From Tribonema minus (lineage: Eukaryota; Sar; Xanthophyceae; Tribonematales; Tribonemataceae), in assembly GCA_017506865.1 (NCBI GenBank), contig JAFCMP010000122.1:62001-126000 (forward strand): a stretch of DNA of 64,000 bases. The letters are read 5' to 3'. A model generated the notes under the pieces. It was not told the origin of the DNA. It did no database searches and saw only the letters and a program-made list of their open reading frames with translations. The position numbers were made by a program, and so were the translations under genes. How positions within the stretch are numbered: the first letter of the stretch is position 1; each line of letters begins with the position of its first letter. Below, piece after piece: positions 25,487-36,745 of this stretch.

Positions 25487-28404
25487 TCAGCGACGCGCAT
25501 CGCCAACGGCACGCCGCAGCAGCTCCTCCGTCTTATGCTGAGCAGCGCTGCCGCTGCCGCCGCCACGGCGGCCGCTGCCGCCGCTGCTGCGCCGCGCGGC
25601 GCGCCGCGACAGCGCATGCGTGGCCGCGCCCAGCAGCTGCTGCAGGCGCTGCTGCGCATCGGCCTTCTCCAGCTGCGCCTGCTCCGCCTGCAGCTGCAGC
25701 TGTCGCTGTGCCAGTCTGCGGTGGGAGAGAAGAAGGGGGGGAGGGGGGGGGGGGGTCCCAGCATCAGTGCAATGAGAGAGGATGAGAGAGGCCAATGATG
25801 CTGAATCGCCGCTTCTGCCGTGCATACGGCAGCCTGAGATTATTGAAAAGTGTTGCTAACCCTCTCCTCAACCGGCACCCCATGATCAATCTCTTGCGAG
25901 CCTCCTGCTGAGCCCTCTGTAACAGCTCCAATGGCTGCGCCACCACAACACGACGAAGCGCGACGAGGTGACACGTCGCACGACACACACGTCATCACAC
26001 ATAACAAACGCCATCCATCACCACGCATCGCCTGCACTGCGTCACTTTGGACATCTCGCAAAATGCACGCTACAGTTACAGATTTCCACGCCACCTCAGT
26101 GGATCCATATCGCACGACATGCACGTCGCGGGTTCGCAACTCGGCGTCACCAACCCGCATCACCTGCACAACCTCAAGTCGGTCCGGAGCTTGTCGAGCT
26201 CATCCTCCATCTGCCCCCTGCCCACCCCCCTTCCTGGTGCCCCCTTACCCCCCCTCTCTCCCCCCCCCTTTGATGCACTCCCGCCGCACGTCCTCGTCGA
26301 GCGCCGCCCCGGTGACTTGTGCTGCTGCGCTGCGCCTGCACTCGCACTGTGTTGCCGCGACTCTCGTGGCAGCTGCGAGGGGACGGCTTCACGGCGCTGC
26401 CGCCGCCGCTGCTCCTGCTCCTGCTCCTGCACCTGCACGGGACGGGCAGCGCCGGTTGTGGTCCAAGTGCGTCACGACTTCTTCGTCACCCTTCCGCGGG
26501 TTGTTTTCAAAGCAGTTCACATGCCGCCCCCCCCCCCCTTTCCCCTCAAAAATCTTGAGCCTGAAGCACTGACCTGTATGGCTAGGGTGTGCAGTTCCGT
26601 GCACAGCGGGCCGCGCTCCGCCTGCAGCCGCTCCACCACCACAGCGCTCGCATCGCGCATTCACCATTAAACTCCCACAGGCCAGTTTTATGGTCATAAG
26701 TCCCGCTCCCCCCCCCACACACACACCCTGCCTGAGCACTGACCTGAGCGGCAAAAGCGCGCAGCTCCGCGCGCTCCGCGCGCTCCGCCTGCCGCCGCTC
26801 CACCGCCACAGCGCCCCCAAAACGCGTAATCACCCCTAAATTCCCACAGGCCAGTTTCACGGTCAAAAGTGCCCCCCCCCCCCACGCCACCCCCCCAGCC
26901 TGCCTGAGCACTGACCTGTACGGCGAGGGCGCGCAGCTCCGCGCGCAGCGCGCCGCGCTCCGCCCGCAGCCGCTCCACGCGCGCCGCGGCCCTGTCGGCG
27001 CGCTCCGCCTCGCGCTGGCAGCGCGCGCGCGCCTCCGCCAGCGCCGCGTCCCACGCGCCCTGCAGCTCCTCCAGCCGCGCGACGCCCTGCGCAGGTGGCG
27101 GTCGGTGTCGCAGAGGGAATTGCGCATGATTGCTGCCGTTCCGTTGGTGCGCTGGGCGCGGTTTTGCAGCTCCAGGCAGTGTGAGACGGCACAATTGCCT
27201 GTGCAATGTGTGCATCATTTAGGGCTTCCTTTGGCCATGGGTTTCGGTTTGTGCATTTGATGTCTTGGAAGCGCGCTGATGCAGCATCGCCATGCGCAAG
27301 GGCATCTGCTGATGGTACATGTATTCACAACACTGTGCGTACTGCAAGAAGCTTGCACCTCACCTCCTCCCACGACTTCCGCAAGCCGTTGAGCCGCTCA
27401 ATCTCCGCCTGCGCGCGCCGCAGCAGCCGCCGCGCCTCGCGCCCGCGCTCCCGCTCCGCTGCTGCTGCCGCCGCTGCAGCGTCCTCCCGCTGCGACGCCT
27501 CCGCCGCCGCCGCAGCGCGCGCCGCGTCGCGCTCCGCCGTCGCACGCGCCGCGGCCCCCTCTGCGCGCGTTGCGGCAGCGCAGGCGGTGCGCAGCTCCGC
27601 AGCGGCGCGCGCCGCCGCCGCCTCGGCCGCCGCGCGCGCCGCCCCCAGGTCGCGCTCCAGCGCATCGGCAGCGGACCGCAGCGCCGTTGCGCGCCGCGCG
27701 TGGGTGTCGCGCTCGCGCCGCAGCCGCGCCACCTCATCGCGCAGCCTCGCCGTCTCCGCTGCCGCGCCCGACCGTGACGGTTTGGCATCTGTTGGCGGTG
27801 TCGGCGGTGCCGGCAGCACGCGGCCCTCTGGCCGCCACGCAGGCCAGGGCGGCGGCGGCGGCGGCGCTGCAGCAGGGGCGACGGCGCGAGGCGGGCTCAG
27901 CCAAGGCGACGCCAGGCCGTGCTGGTTGTTGCCGGCTGTGGTGCTGGCGTCGGGTGCTGCTGGCCTGCTGCGCGGCGGCGTGCTGTGAGCGCCGTCGCCG
28001 AGGGGGTGCGTCAGGGGAGGGGCAACTGCCAGCAACCGCTGCACCTTGCTGATGGCAGCTGTCACGTCGCCGCCGTTGTGGCCGTCACCGGCAACAGAGG
28101 AGTCGATGGAGGCGCCCAGCACCTTCCATCGGTATTGTGATGCGGCTGCAGCTGCTGCTGCTGCAGGCGCGGGAGCTGGGGCATTCACAGCGCTGACCCA
28201 GCCGCCATGGCCGCGGCTGCTCTTGGCGGCACTAGCTGACAAGGGCGTTGCAATTCTGATCTTGTCCAGCTCTTCTCTTGTTCGCGACAGCTCTAGCCGC
28301 AGAGATGCAAGCTCTGATGAGGCTGGTCTGTGCTGTTGGGATGGAGGGGACGAGGTGCCTCTCTCCCTGTTCGTGTCCTCTGGGGGCAGTGAGCTGGAGG
28401 ACAT
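25487..28404 (-). CDS. unidentified coiled-coil protein
   Basis: Six exons fit by phase: 27364-28404, 26916-27086, 26744-26788, 26574-26621, 26173-26432 and 25487-25715, about 597 residues. The N-terminal third is Ser/Pro/Ala-rich; one short predicted coil ('LASLRLELSRTREELDKIR') starts near residue 34. From about residue 215 the protein is an almost continuous Ala/Arg/Glu-rich coiled coil ('RLRDEVARLRRERDTHARR', 'RLEELQGAWDAALAEARAR', 'LAQRQLQLQAEQAQLEKAD'). Exons 3 and 4 (45 and 48 nt) are in-frame copies of the end of exon 2, described separately. The start ATG at 28404 is the first in frame; the open frame upstream has none. The donor of exon 5 (GTTGTG) is weak. Centrosomal, flagellar or Golgi scaffolds look like this, but I recognise no family. 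Confidence 0.6.
26560..26925 (-). repeat. tandemly duplicated exon end plus intron in the coiled-coil gene
   Basis: Three units in the gene's direction each end at CAG|GTCAGTGC: exon 2 end at 26916, then 26744 and 26574. Each carries 'GAGCGGC(T/G)GC' followed by GCGGAGCGC. Units 1 and 2 are followed by homologous intron sequence (GTCAGTGCTCAGGCAG, a G-run, then CTGGCCTGTGGGA). Where the original has GCTGCGG, the copies have GCTGCAG/GGCGGCAG, which makes an AG usable as a 3' splice site. Splicing them in keeps the frame. Confidence 0.7.
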
Positions 28405-28704
28405 GGCTCGTGTACGACGTCGTCGCTTGTCTACGATCGTGGTGACAACAGCACGCGCATGCGAGAGAGGGGGGGCGCCCTCCAGGTTCACGCAAACCGC
28501 CACTTCTTACTTCAAAGCTTGAAGTTTAACTTCAGCTTGAACTTGAAGTTGAAAAAACGTGAAAAGTGATTTTAAACCTGGGGAGCGTGCTTGCAAGTAG
28601 ACCAGTCCACCCATTGTTGCTTCTGCCGCTTCTGCGTGGGAAAGGCTGTCCAACACAATCCATCGATCGCGCTCGGCGGTCGGCCTGCCACTCAAGCAGG
28701 AATC
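28405..28704. promoter_or_regulatory. divergent promoter, coiled-coil gene / Elongin A-like gene
   Basis: 300 bp between start codons that face away from each other. At 28510-28552 it has a dense run of TTCAAG/CTTGAA and AACTTCA/TGAAGTT units that can form short inverted repeats, the same octamer type seen in other promoters here. Confidence 0.5.
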
Positions 28705-31700
28705 ATGTCACTCGACACGGGTCTGGGAAGGATTGCTGGCGGGTCTCTGGAAGGCACAAGGAAGATCCCTTCGCTGCGAATCCTATGCCTGGATCTCTGC
28801 GCAAGGCACATCAGCAGGCTGGAAAATCTGGGTCACATGTGAGTGCTGCCACGGAGTGTGCATGTTTGAGGCGTGTCTCAGTGCCAGCAAATGAAGTTGT
28901 CAGTATCATCCAGAGTTTACTGTCATCAATGACAACCCAGCTCCAACCGCTAAGGTGATCACGCAGGTGGGTTCTTGGCAGATACAGCAGGGCTGGAGGC
29001 CAGTCTGAGATCGAGAACGGTGTCAGCGCTGGCATGTCGTGCAAGAGTCTGTCAACTGCGGTGGAAAAGCGCTGGAACTAGCCACACACTGCACCCACAG
29101 TGCCAGTGCAGCCGTACTGTAGGGCCAAAAACGGACCCCGACGGTGGTATTGCATCGCACTGTGCAGTCCTCTGTGGCCGACCTCTGAATGTGCTCTACC
29201 GCTGGCTCACAATATGCTAATCACTGGGCCAGCTTACTCAGCAGCTTCGATGTGCCAGCACATGACTCGTGAGAAGCCTACCACTGCGAGACATGGCACG
29301 CGCACCGTTGCATAAGCGCGCACCGCAACCCTCGCCGGAAACCTCGCTGCTCGCTGCCGCACAGGCAATACCATTGCGTGCTGCTGCCATACACCACAAA
29401 ACAGCTGCAAACATGGCATTGCTGAGCTGCTGCCGCGCGCCGCCCACGTGCCTGCGCGCAGGCCTCTGAACATGTACCTGGACATGCTGGAGCGCGCGCA
29501 CACGACGGTTACACCCGAGATTGTGAGCACGCTCGAGCAGCACAACCCCACACTGCTGTGCCGCGAGACAGACGTGGGGTACTGGAAGCCTGTCGTGGGT
29601 GAGTGAGTCGTCGGTGTGTACTGCTGTGTACTCTGGTGTACCGCATAGAGTACATGTGTACGCTGTCTGGCAATGGGGCACTGGATGCATGCTTCAGATG
29701 AGCGATTGACTTGCTGTTGCGCATTGTAAAGTGATGCACAGAGTAGGTCAGGTTGGGTATGCAGTGGTGTTCACTGTAAGTGAATGAGAGTGTTGGAGTC
29801 CATGTTCTGAGCATGTAGCACATAGCAGGTACCTGTTGAAGTATGTTGACCTGTGGTGTACACGCGCTTTCATCCCTTCTCGGTGAAATGCGCGCTAAGT
29901 GACGCATGGCGCCGAGTCAGTTGCTGACCCACCGCGTCGAGGTCTGTGAGTCGATGATCACAGCTACAGTACACCTGCCGCCAGCAATGCCGTGTGAGCG
30001 CGCCCCGCTTTCCTGTGCCACCCATCACCAGAGCAACGCGTGCTGCCCCTCTGCATACATACTGACTGGCCTTTCACGCGCGTACACGCCCCTCAGCAGC
30101 CGATCTTGTGACCAATGAGGAGCACAATGCCCTCTTGTTTATTGTTATCATAACCAATGCTCCATCAGCTCTGCCACACACGCTCTCTGTCCGCCCGCTG
30201 CTCTCCACGCGCCGCCGCCGCCGGAGGGGCACATCCTGCGCCGCTACGTGCCCGCCCCCTTCGCAGCACGGCCCCTATGACAGGACTTGTGCTGGACGAG
30301 CAGCATGGAGCCCCTCCATTGATCAGCGTTATGACCACTGCTCCAGCAACTCTGCCATACACACACACTCTGTCCGCTCTCCCCGCCCGCCTCCGCCAGA
30401 GGGGCACATCCTGCGCCGCTACGTACCCGCCCCCTTCGCAGCGCGGCTCAGCGAAATGGAGCGTCACCACGCGGCGCTGCAGGCGCTGCTGGACCACGCG
30501 AGCGGCGGCAGCGGCGGCAGCAGCGGCGACGATGGCGGCAGCAGCAGCGGCGCACAGAAGGAGGCGGCGGCACTGGCGGCGCTGCACGCGCTGAGCGCCG
30601 CCCCCATGCCGCTGCGCCTCATGCAGGAGGCGGGCGTGGTGAAGCCCGTCTCGAAGCTGCGCAAGTTCGCGGGCAGCGGGCCGCGTGCGCAGGAGGTCAG
30701 ACGATGCTTTGAAGAAGAGTGCCAGCAGCAGCAGCAAGCAGCAGCAAGATCCCAAATAGCGCTGGAACCATCTATTAAAAGAGTGACCTGGAGAAAGTTC
30801 TCAGCACCAGTTGTTGCATGCATACATAGAATAGCACAACGGGCGGCGCGCCTAAGAGGTCAGACGCGGTGACTTCCTTTGACTCGGTCGTAGTGTTTGA
30901 GGCTACTGGCGTTGGGGAGATGGTGTGCATGACTCGGCGATCTGCTGGGCCTTGTTTGATTGTCTGCAGCACTTTGCTTACGGTTAGGGTGCGCCCAGGT
31001 GTTGTACAGGTACCGAGATGCGTCATATCGACAACACTGTGCACACAACCTCAACCTCAAATCGGCACCCAACTTCAGCTGGCCAACTTCAACAGCGATT
31101 CCCCCCCCCGCGCTCCGTCCCTCGCAGATCATGCGGGACGCGGCGGCGCACATCTCACCTCAGCACCCGAACTTCAGCTGTGCATCTTCAACAGGCATTC
31201 GTCCCCGCTGTATCTCGCAGATCATGCGCGAAGCAGCGGTGCTGCGCGAGCGGTGGCGCGAACTTCAGCTGCGCATCTTCAACAGTGACTTCTTTCCATC
31301 GCGCGCTGTCCCTTGCAGATCATGCGCGAGGCAGCGAGCGATGGCGCGAACTTCAGCTGTCCAACTTCAACGTCCATTTGTCCCCGCTGTTTCTTGCAGA
31401 TCATGCGCGAGGCGGGCGCGCTGCGCGAGCGCTGGCGCGAACCTTTGGCGCAGGCGACGGCGCTATCCTCACCTTAGCACCCAAAACTTCAGCTGTTCAA
31501 CTTCAACAACGGCTGGTCCCCCATCGCGCGCTGTCCCTTGCAGATCATGCGCGAGGCGGCGGCGCTGCTCTCACCTCAGCACCCAAACTTCAGCTGCGTA
31601 TATTCAACAGCCATTCGTCCCCGCTGTCTCTCGCAGATCATGCGCGAGGCGGGCGCGCTGCGAGAGCGGTGGCGTGAACTGGTTGCGCAGGCGAGTAAGG

Positions 31701-34700
31701 AGCCGCCCATAGAGGTGGGGCCTGCGCCGGATGGCAAGACCAGCGCGCAGCAGATCATAGAGGGCGGCGCCGCGTGCGAGACGTGGCGCGACGTGCACGT
31801 GTACCTCGAGAAGGTCGAGCAGATCAAGGCACGTACGGTTCAAACCGGTCTTGACTCACTTCCTTGGGCTCGGGTTAGGGTGAGGATTAGGGTCAGGGTT
31901 AGCGTGTATTGTGTCATTACATGTCAGAGATAGCGCGTACACCTGTGGCACGCGTACAGGTACGAGTTTTAGACGCGCGTTTTAACTTGTACCCATGGCA
32001 ACGGAATAACTCGTACGCGTAACCTGTCGTTTGAGGCAACGAGTAAAACCTGCACTGGTCCACTGGCTGATAACGCGCGGTGCGAGTGAAAAAATCTCGC
32101 ATTCTGCGTGCTTTCGCGAGCTTCTGGGAAGGGATCTGGAGCTTCTCGAGAATAAATCCGTTGAAGTTGGGGGGGGGGGTTGGGGCCGAAGTTTTTTGTT
32201 TTTTGACAAAAGTGCGAAGGAGCGTGAGCGTGCGTTGCAACTGCGATGCGAGCAAGCACCGACGAGAACGTATCTTCTATATAGCTGACACCGTAGCGGC
32301 TCGGCTCGGACGCAGTGGCTTCTCATAGTGAGCTTTAGCGAGCTTCGTTTTCACTAACTCAAAGCTGAACGCCACGCTGCGCTGGCCGAGAGCTACTGCC
32401 AAAGAGATGTGCATGTCAGTAAGCTGCATCTACATTGTGCATGCCAGCTACTCAATGCTTTCGTATCTGAATCAGTACATTGCACCGTGTTTCGTGCCCT
32501 AGTAGTAAGCACGCACGGCTTTCGAGCCTTAACGAGCCGCAGACGATTTCCCAAAGCAGATTCAAGCTTCTTGTAGTGTGATACATGAAATAGGACATTG
32601 CTGCGAAGAATCTGGTGAAAGCCATCAAAAGCCCATTGAAACAGGCAAAAAAACCTGTTCAAACAGCAGCAATAAGTTGTTCTACAGGTATACGCGTACC
32701 CGTTGTCTCAGGGCACAGGTTAAACTCGTACCCGTAGCCGCTCTCACCAGTATTTAAATACTCGTACGCGTACTTGTCAAAAATTTTCTCGCTGCGCGCG
32801 ACCTCTTCAACAATGGCACTACGTGCCATCTCTGTTACATGTGCACCGTGTAGTACCTCGAGAAGGTGGAGCAGATGAAGGCACGTGCCATTGAAGGCGG
32901 TTTTGACTCACTTTCTTGGGCTAGGGTTAGGGTTAGGGTTGGTGTTTGTTATGTCATCACATCATTGAGAGCGGCAGCGCCTGCGAGACGTGGTGCAACG
33001 TTTACGTGTACCTCGAGAAGGTGGAGCAGATCAAGGCACGTGACGTTGATTGGTGCTGGGTGACTTGCTAGGGTTAGGGTTAGGGTTAGTGTGTATTTTG
33101 TCATCAGTGTGTATTGTGTCATCACATGTAGACAATGAACCGAGAGAGAGTGGAGCAGAGAGATCAAGGCGCGTACCGTTGGTGGAGGTCCTGGCAGACC
33201 TGCTTGGGCTACGGTTCGGGTTAGGGTTGTGTCACCATATGTGCACCATGCACAATGAGACAGCGGAGCGGACGGAGGCGCATGCATCCGTGCAGGACCT
33301 GGCTAATTGTGCGACCTGTGCTGCGCAACAGAGAAGTGTGCAAAGTGGGCCCTTAGGCGCTTCGCACTGTTGCTGGCAGTGCTCAAACATCAACTGGTTG
33401 TCCTCAATGTAAAGCTGGCTGCTGCTGATGCGCCAGCACCCCTCTGGAATAGCGCTTGGATGATCGTAAGTATTTGTATGAGTTCCAGTACTCAGGTTGC
33501 GTGCAGGCATGTTGCTGGTGGCATGTCTACACACTTGCATTGCATGAGGCGCAGTCATACTTTAATGCCACCGCTATCATTGTGATTGATCGTTACTGAT
33601 TTTGCCCGCACCTCGTGCTGTCAGCACGCAGTGGACCTGTGTTTAAGTTCAGGTTTACAATGATGCACCCACGTGACTCTCCATCTATCGCGCTTCGCTC
33701 ACCTCCTGCGCTGCGCGACAGCTTTGGTAAGCGCATGCGCGCGCTGCGCGAGGACGACCGGCGGGGCCACTGATCCTCACTGGTTTCGCACCTCAATCCT
33801 CATACCCTCATTCTTTTCGCACGCAGTGGAACCGTGTTCGAGTTCAAGTCTACAATGAAGCATCCAGTTGACTCTCTCTTCATTGCGCTTCGCTCGCCTC
33901 CTGCGCAGCGCGACAACTTTGGCAAGCGCATGCGCGCGCTGCGCGAGGACGACCAGCGCGGCAAGAAGAAGGTCATGAAGGGCGGCACCGCGGGCGTGCA
34001 GCCCGGCAAGCTGGCCATGGCGCGCATGACCAGCCCCAAAAAGCAGCTTCAGGGGGGTGCACCCGCTGCCAAACGGCACTTGCAGGTAGCCAGCTGCGCC
34101 TGCGCGCCGGCCTGCCCGCATTCTCATGGGGCATGCGCATGTTGAGATGTATATCATGTCGTCACGTTGTGCTCCGGCCTCGTGTGCTTGCATGCTGCAG
34201 CAAAGCCGATATGTGGGGCATGCGCGTGTTTCGATATACTGCTCCGACCTCGTATATTCGCAACAAAGCTCAAGGCGTAGGCGGAGTATAAGAGCCAATG
34301 TGTGGAAGCGGTGGTTGCTGCCTCTTGTGCATGCGATTGAGGCCTCAGCTTGTGCATGCTCTGCACGCATGGCAGGAAGCGTTGTAAAGACACACGCGGC
34401 GAAGATCAGTGGCGCTGCAACAAACTTCCGCGCGCATAAAGTCATCATTCTGCACCAGCAGCGCCGAGACGGCGCACAGCGCTGCCTGTTCTGTTCAAGT
34501 GTCTGCCTGAAGTCATCATTGTGTGCCGTAACAATGCAGCTGCTGTTGTGCAATGCGCCGCAGGCGCGGCCTGGCGCGGACCGCGCACCAGGCGCAGCAG
34601 CAGCAGCGGCGGCAGCAGCAGCGGCAGCAGCAGCAGCGCAACCGCCGCCGCCGCCGCTGGACCCCGAGGAGCAGCGCAAGCAGGCTCTGCGGGCGAGCGA

Positions 34701-34719
34701 GGACTTCTTCTTCGGCTAG
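28705..34719 (+). CDS. Elongin A-like protein with a TFIIS N-terminal-type domain
   Basis: Six exons: 28705-28838, 29462-29598, 30400-30695, 31637-31828, 33909-34085 and 34564-34719, giving 363 residues. Residues 23-90 match the Elongin_A domain: a BC-box-like 'SLRILCLDLC' (C instead of an aliphatic at the last position), then 'ISRLENLGHMPLNMYL', 'TLEQHNPTLL' and 'ETDVGYWKPV'. Residues ~145-210 resemble a TFIIS N domain ('PMPLRLMQEAGVVKPVSKLRKF', 'REAGALRERWRELV'). Then come 'CETWRDVHVYLEKVEQIK', a basic region and a poly-Ala tail. Elongin A binds Elongin B/C and stimulates Pol II elongation. In animals the TFIIS-type domain precedes the Elongin_A domain, so the order here is reversed. Exon 4 is joined to exon 5 in phase only if its end is a GC donor (AAG|GCACGT); this is the least certain junction. 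Confidence 0.7.
30147..30447 (+). repeat. duplicated exon 3 acceptor region in the Elongin A-like gene
   Basis: Units at about 30147-30276 and 30321-30447 share CACACTCTGTCCGC, then GAGGGGCACATCCTGCGCC and GCCCCCTTCGCAGC. The upstream copy has CCGCCGG where the used copy has CCGCCAG, so it lacks the 3' splice site. Confidence 0.75.
31035..31660 (+). repeat. six-fold tandem array of the Elongin A-like exon 4 acceptor
   Basis: Six copies of CTCGCAG or CTTGCAG followed by ATCATGCG, with exon-type starts at 31128, 31221, 31319, 31400, 31544 and 31637 (spacings 93, 98, 81, 144, 93). Between them lie copies of AACTTCAGCTG...TTCAACA...CCCCGCTGT. Only the last copy reads on into a long open exon; the earlier five are truncated to 'IMREA...' fragments with no donor. 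Confidence 0.85.
31800..33240 (+). repeat. dispersed copies of the Elongin A-like exon 4 end with telomere-like tracts
   Basis: The exon 4 end (CTCGAGAAGGT.GAGCAGAT.AAGGCACGT) recurs near 32856 and 33011, and in decayed form near 33152. Each copy is followed within 30-60 bp by a (TTAGGG)-type tract and then TGTCATCACAT-like sequence: tracts at about 31871-31905, 32921-32941, 33071-33090 and 33208-33227. The array lies in intron 4. Confidence 0.75.
33590..33955 (+). repeat. duplicated exon 5 acceptor region in the Elongin A-like gene
   Basis: Units at about 33590-33760 and 33774-33955 share GCACGCAGTGGA.C.GTGTT, TACAATGA.GCA, GCGCTTCGCTC.CCTCCTGCGC and AAGCGCATGCGCGCGCTGCG. The first copy reads CCTGCGCTGCGCGAC where the used one has CCTGCGCAGCGCGAC, so its 3' splice site is lost and it runs into stops. 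Confidence 0.8.
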
Positions 34720-36326
34720 GCGCGCCGTGCATGTTTGCGAAGCGATGCCGCGCACCGCATGCGCCGGCTGCCGCGCACGCGCGACCCCTTCGCTCCCTGT
34801 CGATGCGCGCTGACTCGCGGGCGCGCACTTGATTGAGCGCTGCCACTTTTGCTGCCACGTTCGCCGCGGCCTCTGCGTGCCGCGCTGGCCGCATGATCTC
34901 TTGCGCGGTGGCGCGGGGGCGCTGCAGGCGCGCAGGACGTTGCATGTGCACGCCAGCGCCACCGTGCGCGTGCATTGCGTACTCGTGAAGCGCACACAAG
35001 GAGGCTGGGAGCAAGGCCGTGCGTTGCTCGACTCACGCACGCACTCAGGCAGCTGAAGCGCGGCGTGCGCAGCTGCAGCAACCGTAGCGCAGACGCACGC
35101 GCCCGCATGCGAGCTGTTATGGCCGGCGGCCTCGGCGATGGTAGCCCCGGGGTCTCCAGAGCCCCAAGGGGCAAGTCAATGTCAACAGGGCACGCAGTGG
35201 CAGCAGCAGCAGCAGCATGTGCGCAGCAGCAGCAGAACCAGTGGCAGCAGCAGCAGCGCAAGCGCGGCAGCTACACCTGGGCACATGAAGGAGGTGTATT
35301 CAGGGCACGCATTGTTGGCGGTCGTGTATAGGCCAGCAGTGGGGGAGTGTGTAAACGGCAGTGCGGCAGACGGGACTCATCACAACACACACCTGCGCTG
35401 CCATTACCCTGTGAGCCAGACGCCAGTACCGGGTATATTGCAATGCATAGAGTTGGCCTTCATTGATGTTTCTGAACTTCAGTGTCAACTTATCACGATT
35501 GTATGACAGTGCCTTTAGCAGGTGCTTCTGCCTTGCCTCTTGTCTCTTTTTTAACCAAATGAATGAAGCATATGCTCGTTATTGGGGCAACGGGCAACTG
35601 TGCATGACTTGCTTCTAGCGCCATGCTCTTTGCAAATCTGAATTTGTTGCAATTGCCTTGGAAAATTCGACACATTGTTCAATGTGAGCGCACATCGACG
35701 TGGCATCATCGTCATGTAACCTCTGAAGTATGAAAGACTTTACTGGGAGTGCCGTGGTGATGACATATACATGCGCTCTTTGGTCTGACTTGCATAAGCA
35801 ACTGTGCGGCTACAGGTGCAACACAGTCGACATTGCCTTCGTGTTGTGCAACGGCCCGCTGACCAACACCTCATACTAAACCAGAGTTAGCAATTGGGTA
35901 CAAACCTGGAACCCCGCAGCAATGCGTGGCCCCAACCAACCAGAGACACGTTGCACGTATATTTTGCATCGAAAAAAAAACTGTTGAAAGACTACTGCAA
36001 GTACAGCATATCATATGCAATTGAATATGCAGTACACAGCTGTGCAGTTCTTGAATACAATGACAAGAAACATCATCATGGGATCTCAAGTGATTTGTGC
36101 TCAGGAGTCTTTGATTCGCTGCACAGAGAGACTGCAACCGGTTTCGCATCCTCCCAATTTCAAGTCGCCGATGCAAACTAACAGTATTCGTTACGTGCCA
36201 TCCAGTGTACATTCTGCAATGAAGCATGCCGACCTGAGCGCTGCTGCACAGCTCTGTCATCATTGCCCAGCACCAACCACAGCCGCAAAGACAGAGAGGC
36301 ACACGGCATACGAGCAGCGAGGCAGA
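34720..36326. other. region after the Elongin A-like gene
   Basis: No gene is firmly supported. At 35107-35330 a plus-strand ORF is Ala/Gln-rich ((CAG)n at about 35200-35260) and could be a 5' exon of a gene ending at 36588, but nothing links them. Confidence 0.4.
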
Positions 36327-36588
36327 GAACACGGACGCATTTCTCCGCGCGCGCTTGCAAGCCAGCGGCGTCGTCCTTTATTTGCAGGGCCGCTTTCAGC
36401 CCGTCAACGCACTTTCGGGACGTTTACTGTACAAGCTGCGCAGCCGCAGCCAATGGCTGGCCGAATCGGCCACCAGACAGAACCCTGTCTTGAGCCCCCC
36501 ATACGCAGCCCCTGTCACCGCTCCAGCGGTGAGCACGGGCGCAACGGGCAGCGGCAGCGCCGTGGCGCGCACAGGCGGCAGCCGCTGA
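36327..36588 (+). CDS. possible 3'-terminal exon of an unidentified gene
   Basis: After a possible acceptor (GAGGCAG|AG) the frame reads 'ENTDAFLRARLQASGVVLYL', then 'GRFQPVNALSGRLLYKLRSR' and 'QWLAESATRQNP', ends in a Ser/Gly/Ala tail and stops at 36586-36588. The amphipathic, Arg/Leu-rich composition and GC-rich codon use resemble the real exons of this window more than the intergenic ORFs do. No family recognised. It would converge with SNU13, whose stop is 158 bp away. Upstream exons were not found. Confidence 0.35.
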
Positions 36589-36745
36589 CCCCTGAGCTAC
36601 GCCGCAACGGCAGCGAACACGACGCGCCCGATGCGCCCGGCGACAGCGGCGCACGTGCACAAACTGCGGCACAGCGCCTGTGTCTGCACGCGTGTGCGCG
36701 CGGCAACGCCAGACCCCTTCCCCCCCCTCCCACACACCCCCTCGC

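Noticed and set aside
24848..25798. 316-codon plus-strand ORF
   Set aside because: It overlaps, antisense, the last exon of the coiled-coil gene. Its length comes from GCN-rich DNA with few stops, it is poly-Ala rich, and it has no domain.
27206..28522. Plus-strand ORFs of 150-260 codons opposite the coiled-coil gene
   Set aside because: Reverse-strand shadows of exon 1 of that gene; Arg/Ala/Ser strings without any domain.
31035..31660. Repeat array considered as a CRISPR or satellite
   Set aside because: The units contain a splice acceptor and exon start, spacing is uneven, and it sits inside an intron of a gene with the same sequence as its real exon.
34445..35261. Minus-strand ORFs of 174-189 codons
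   Set aside because: They run opposite the poly-Ala exon of the Elongin A-like gene and (CAG)n DNA; composition only.
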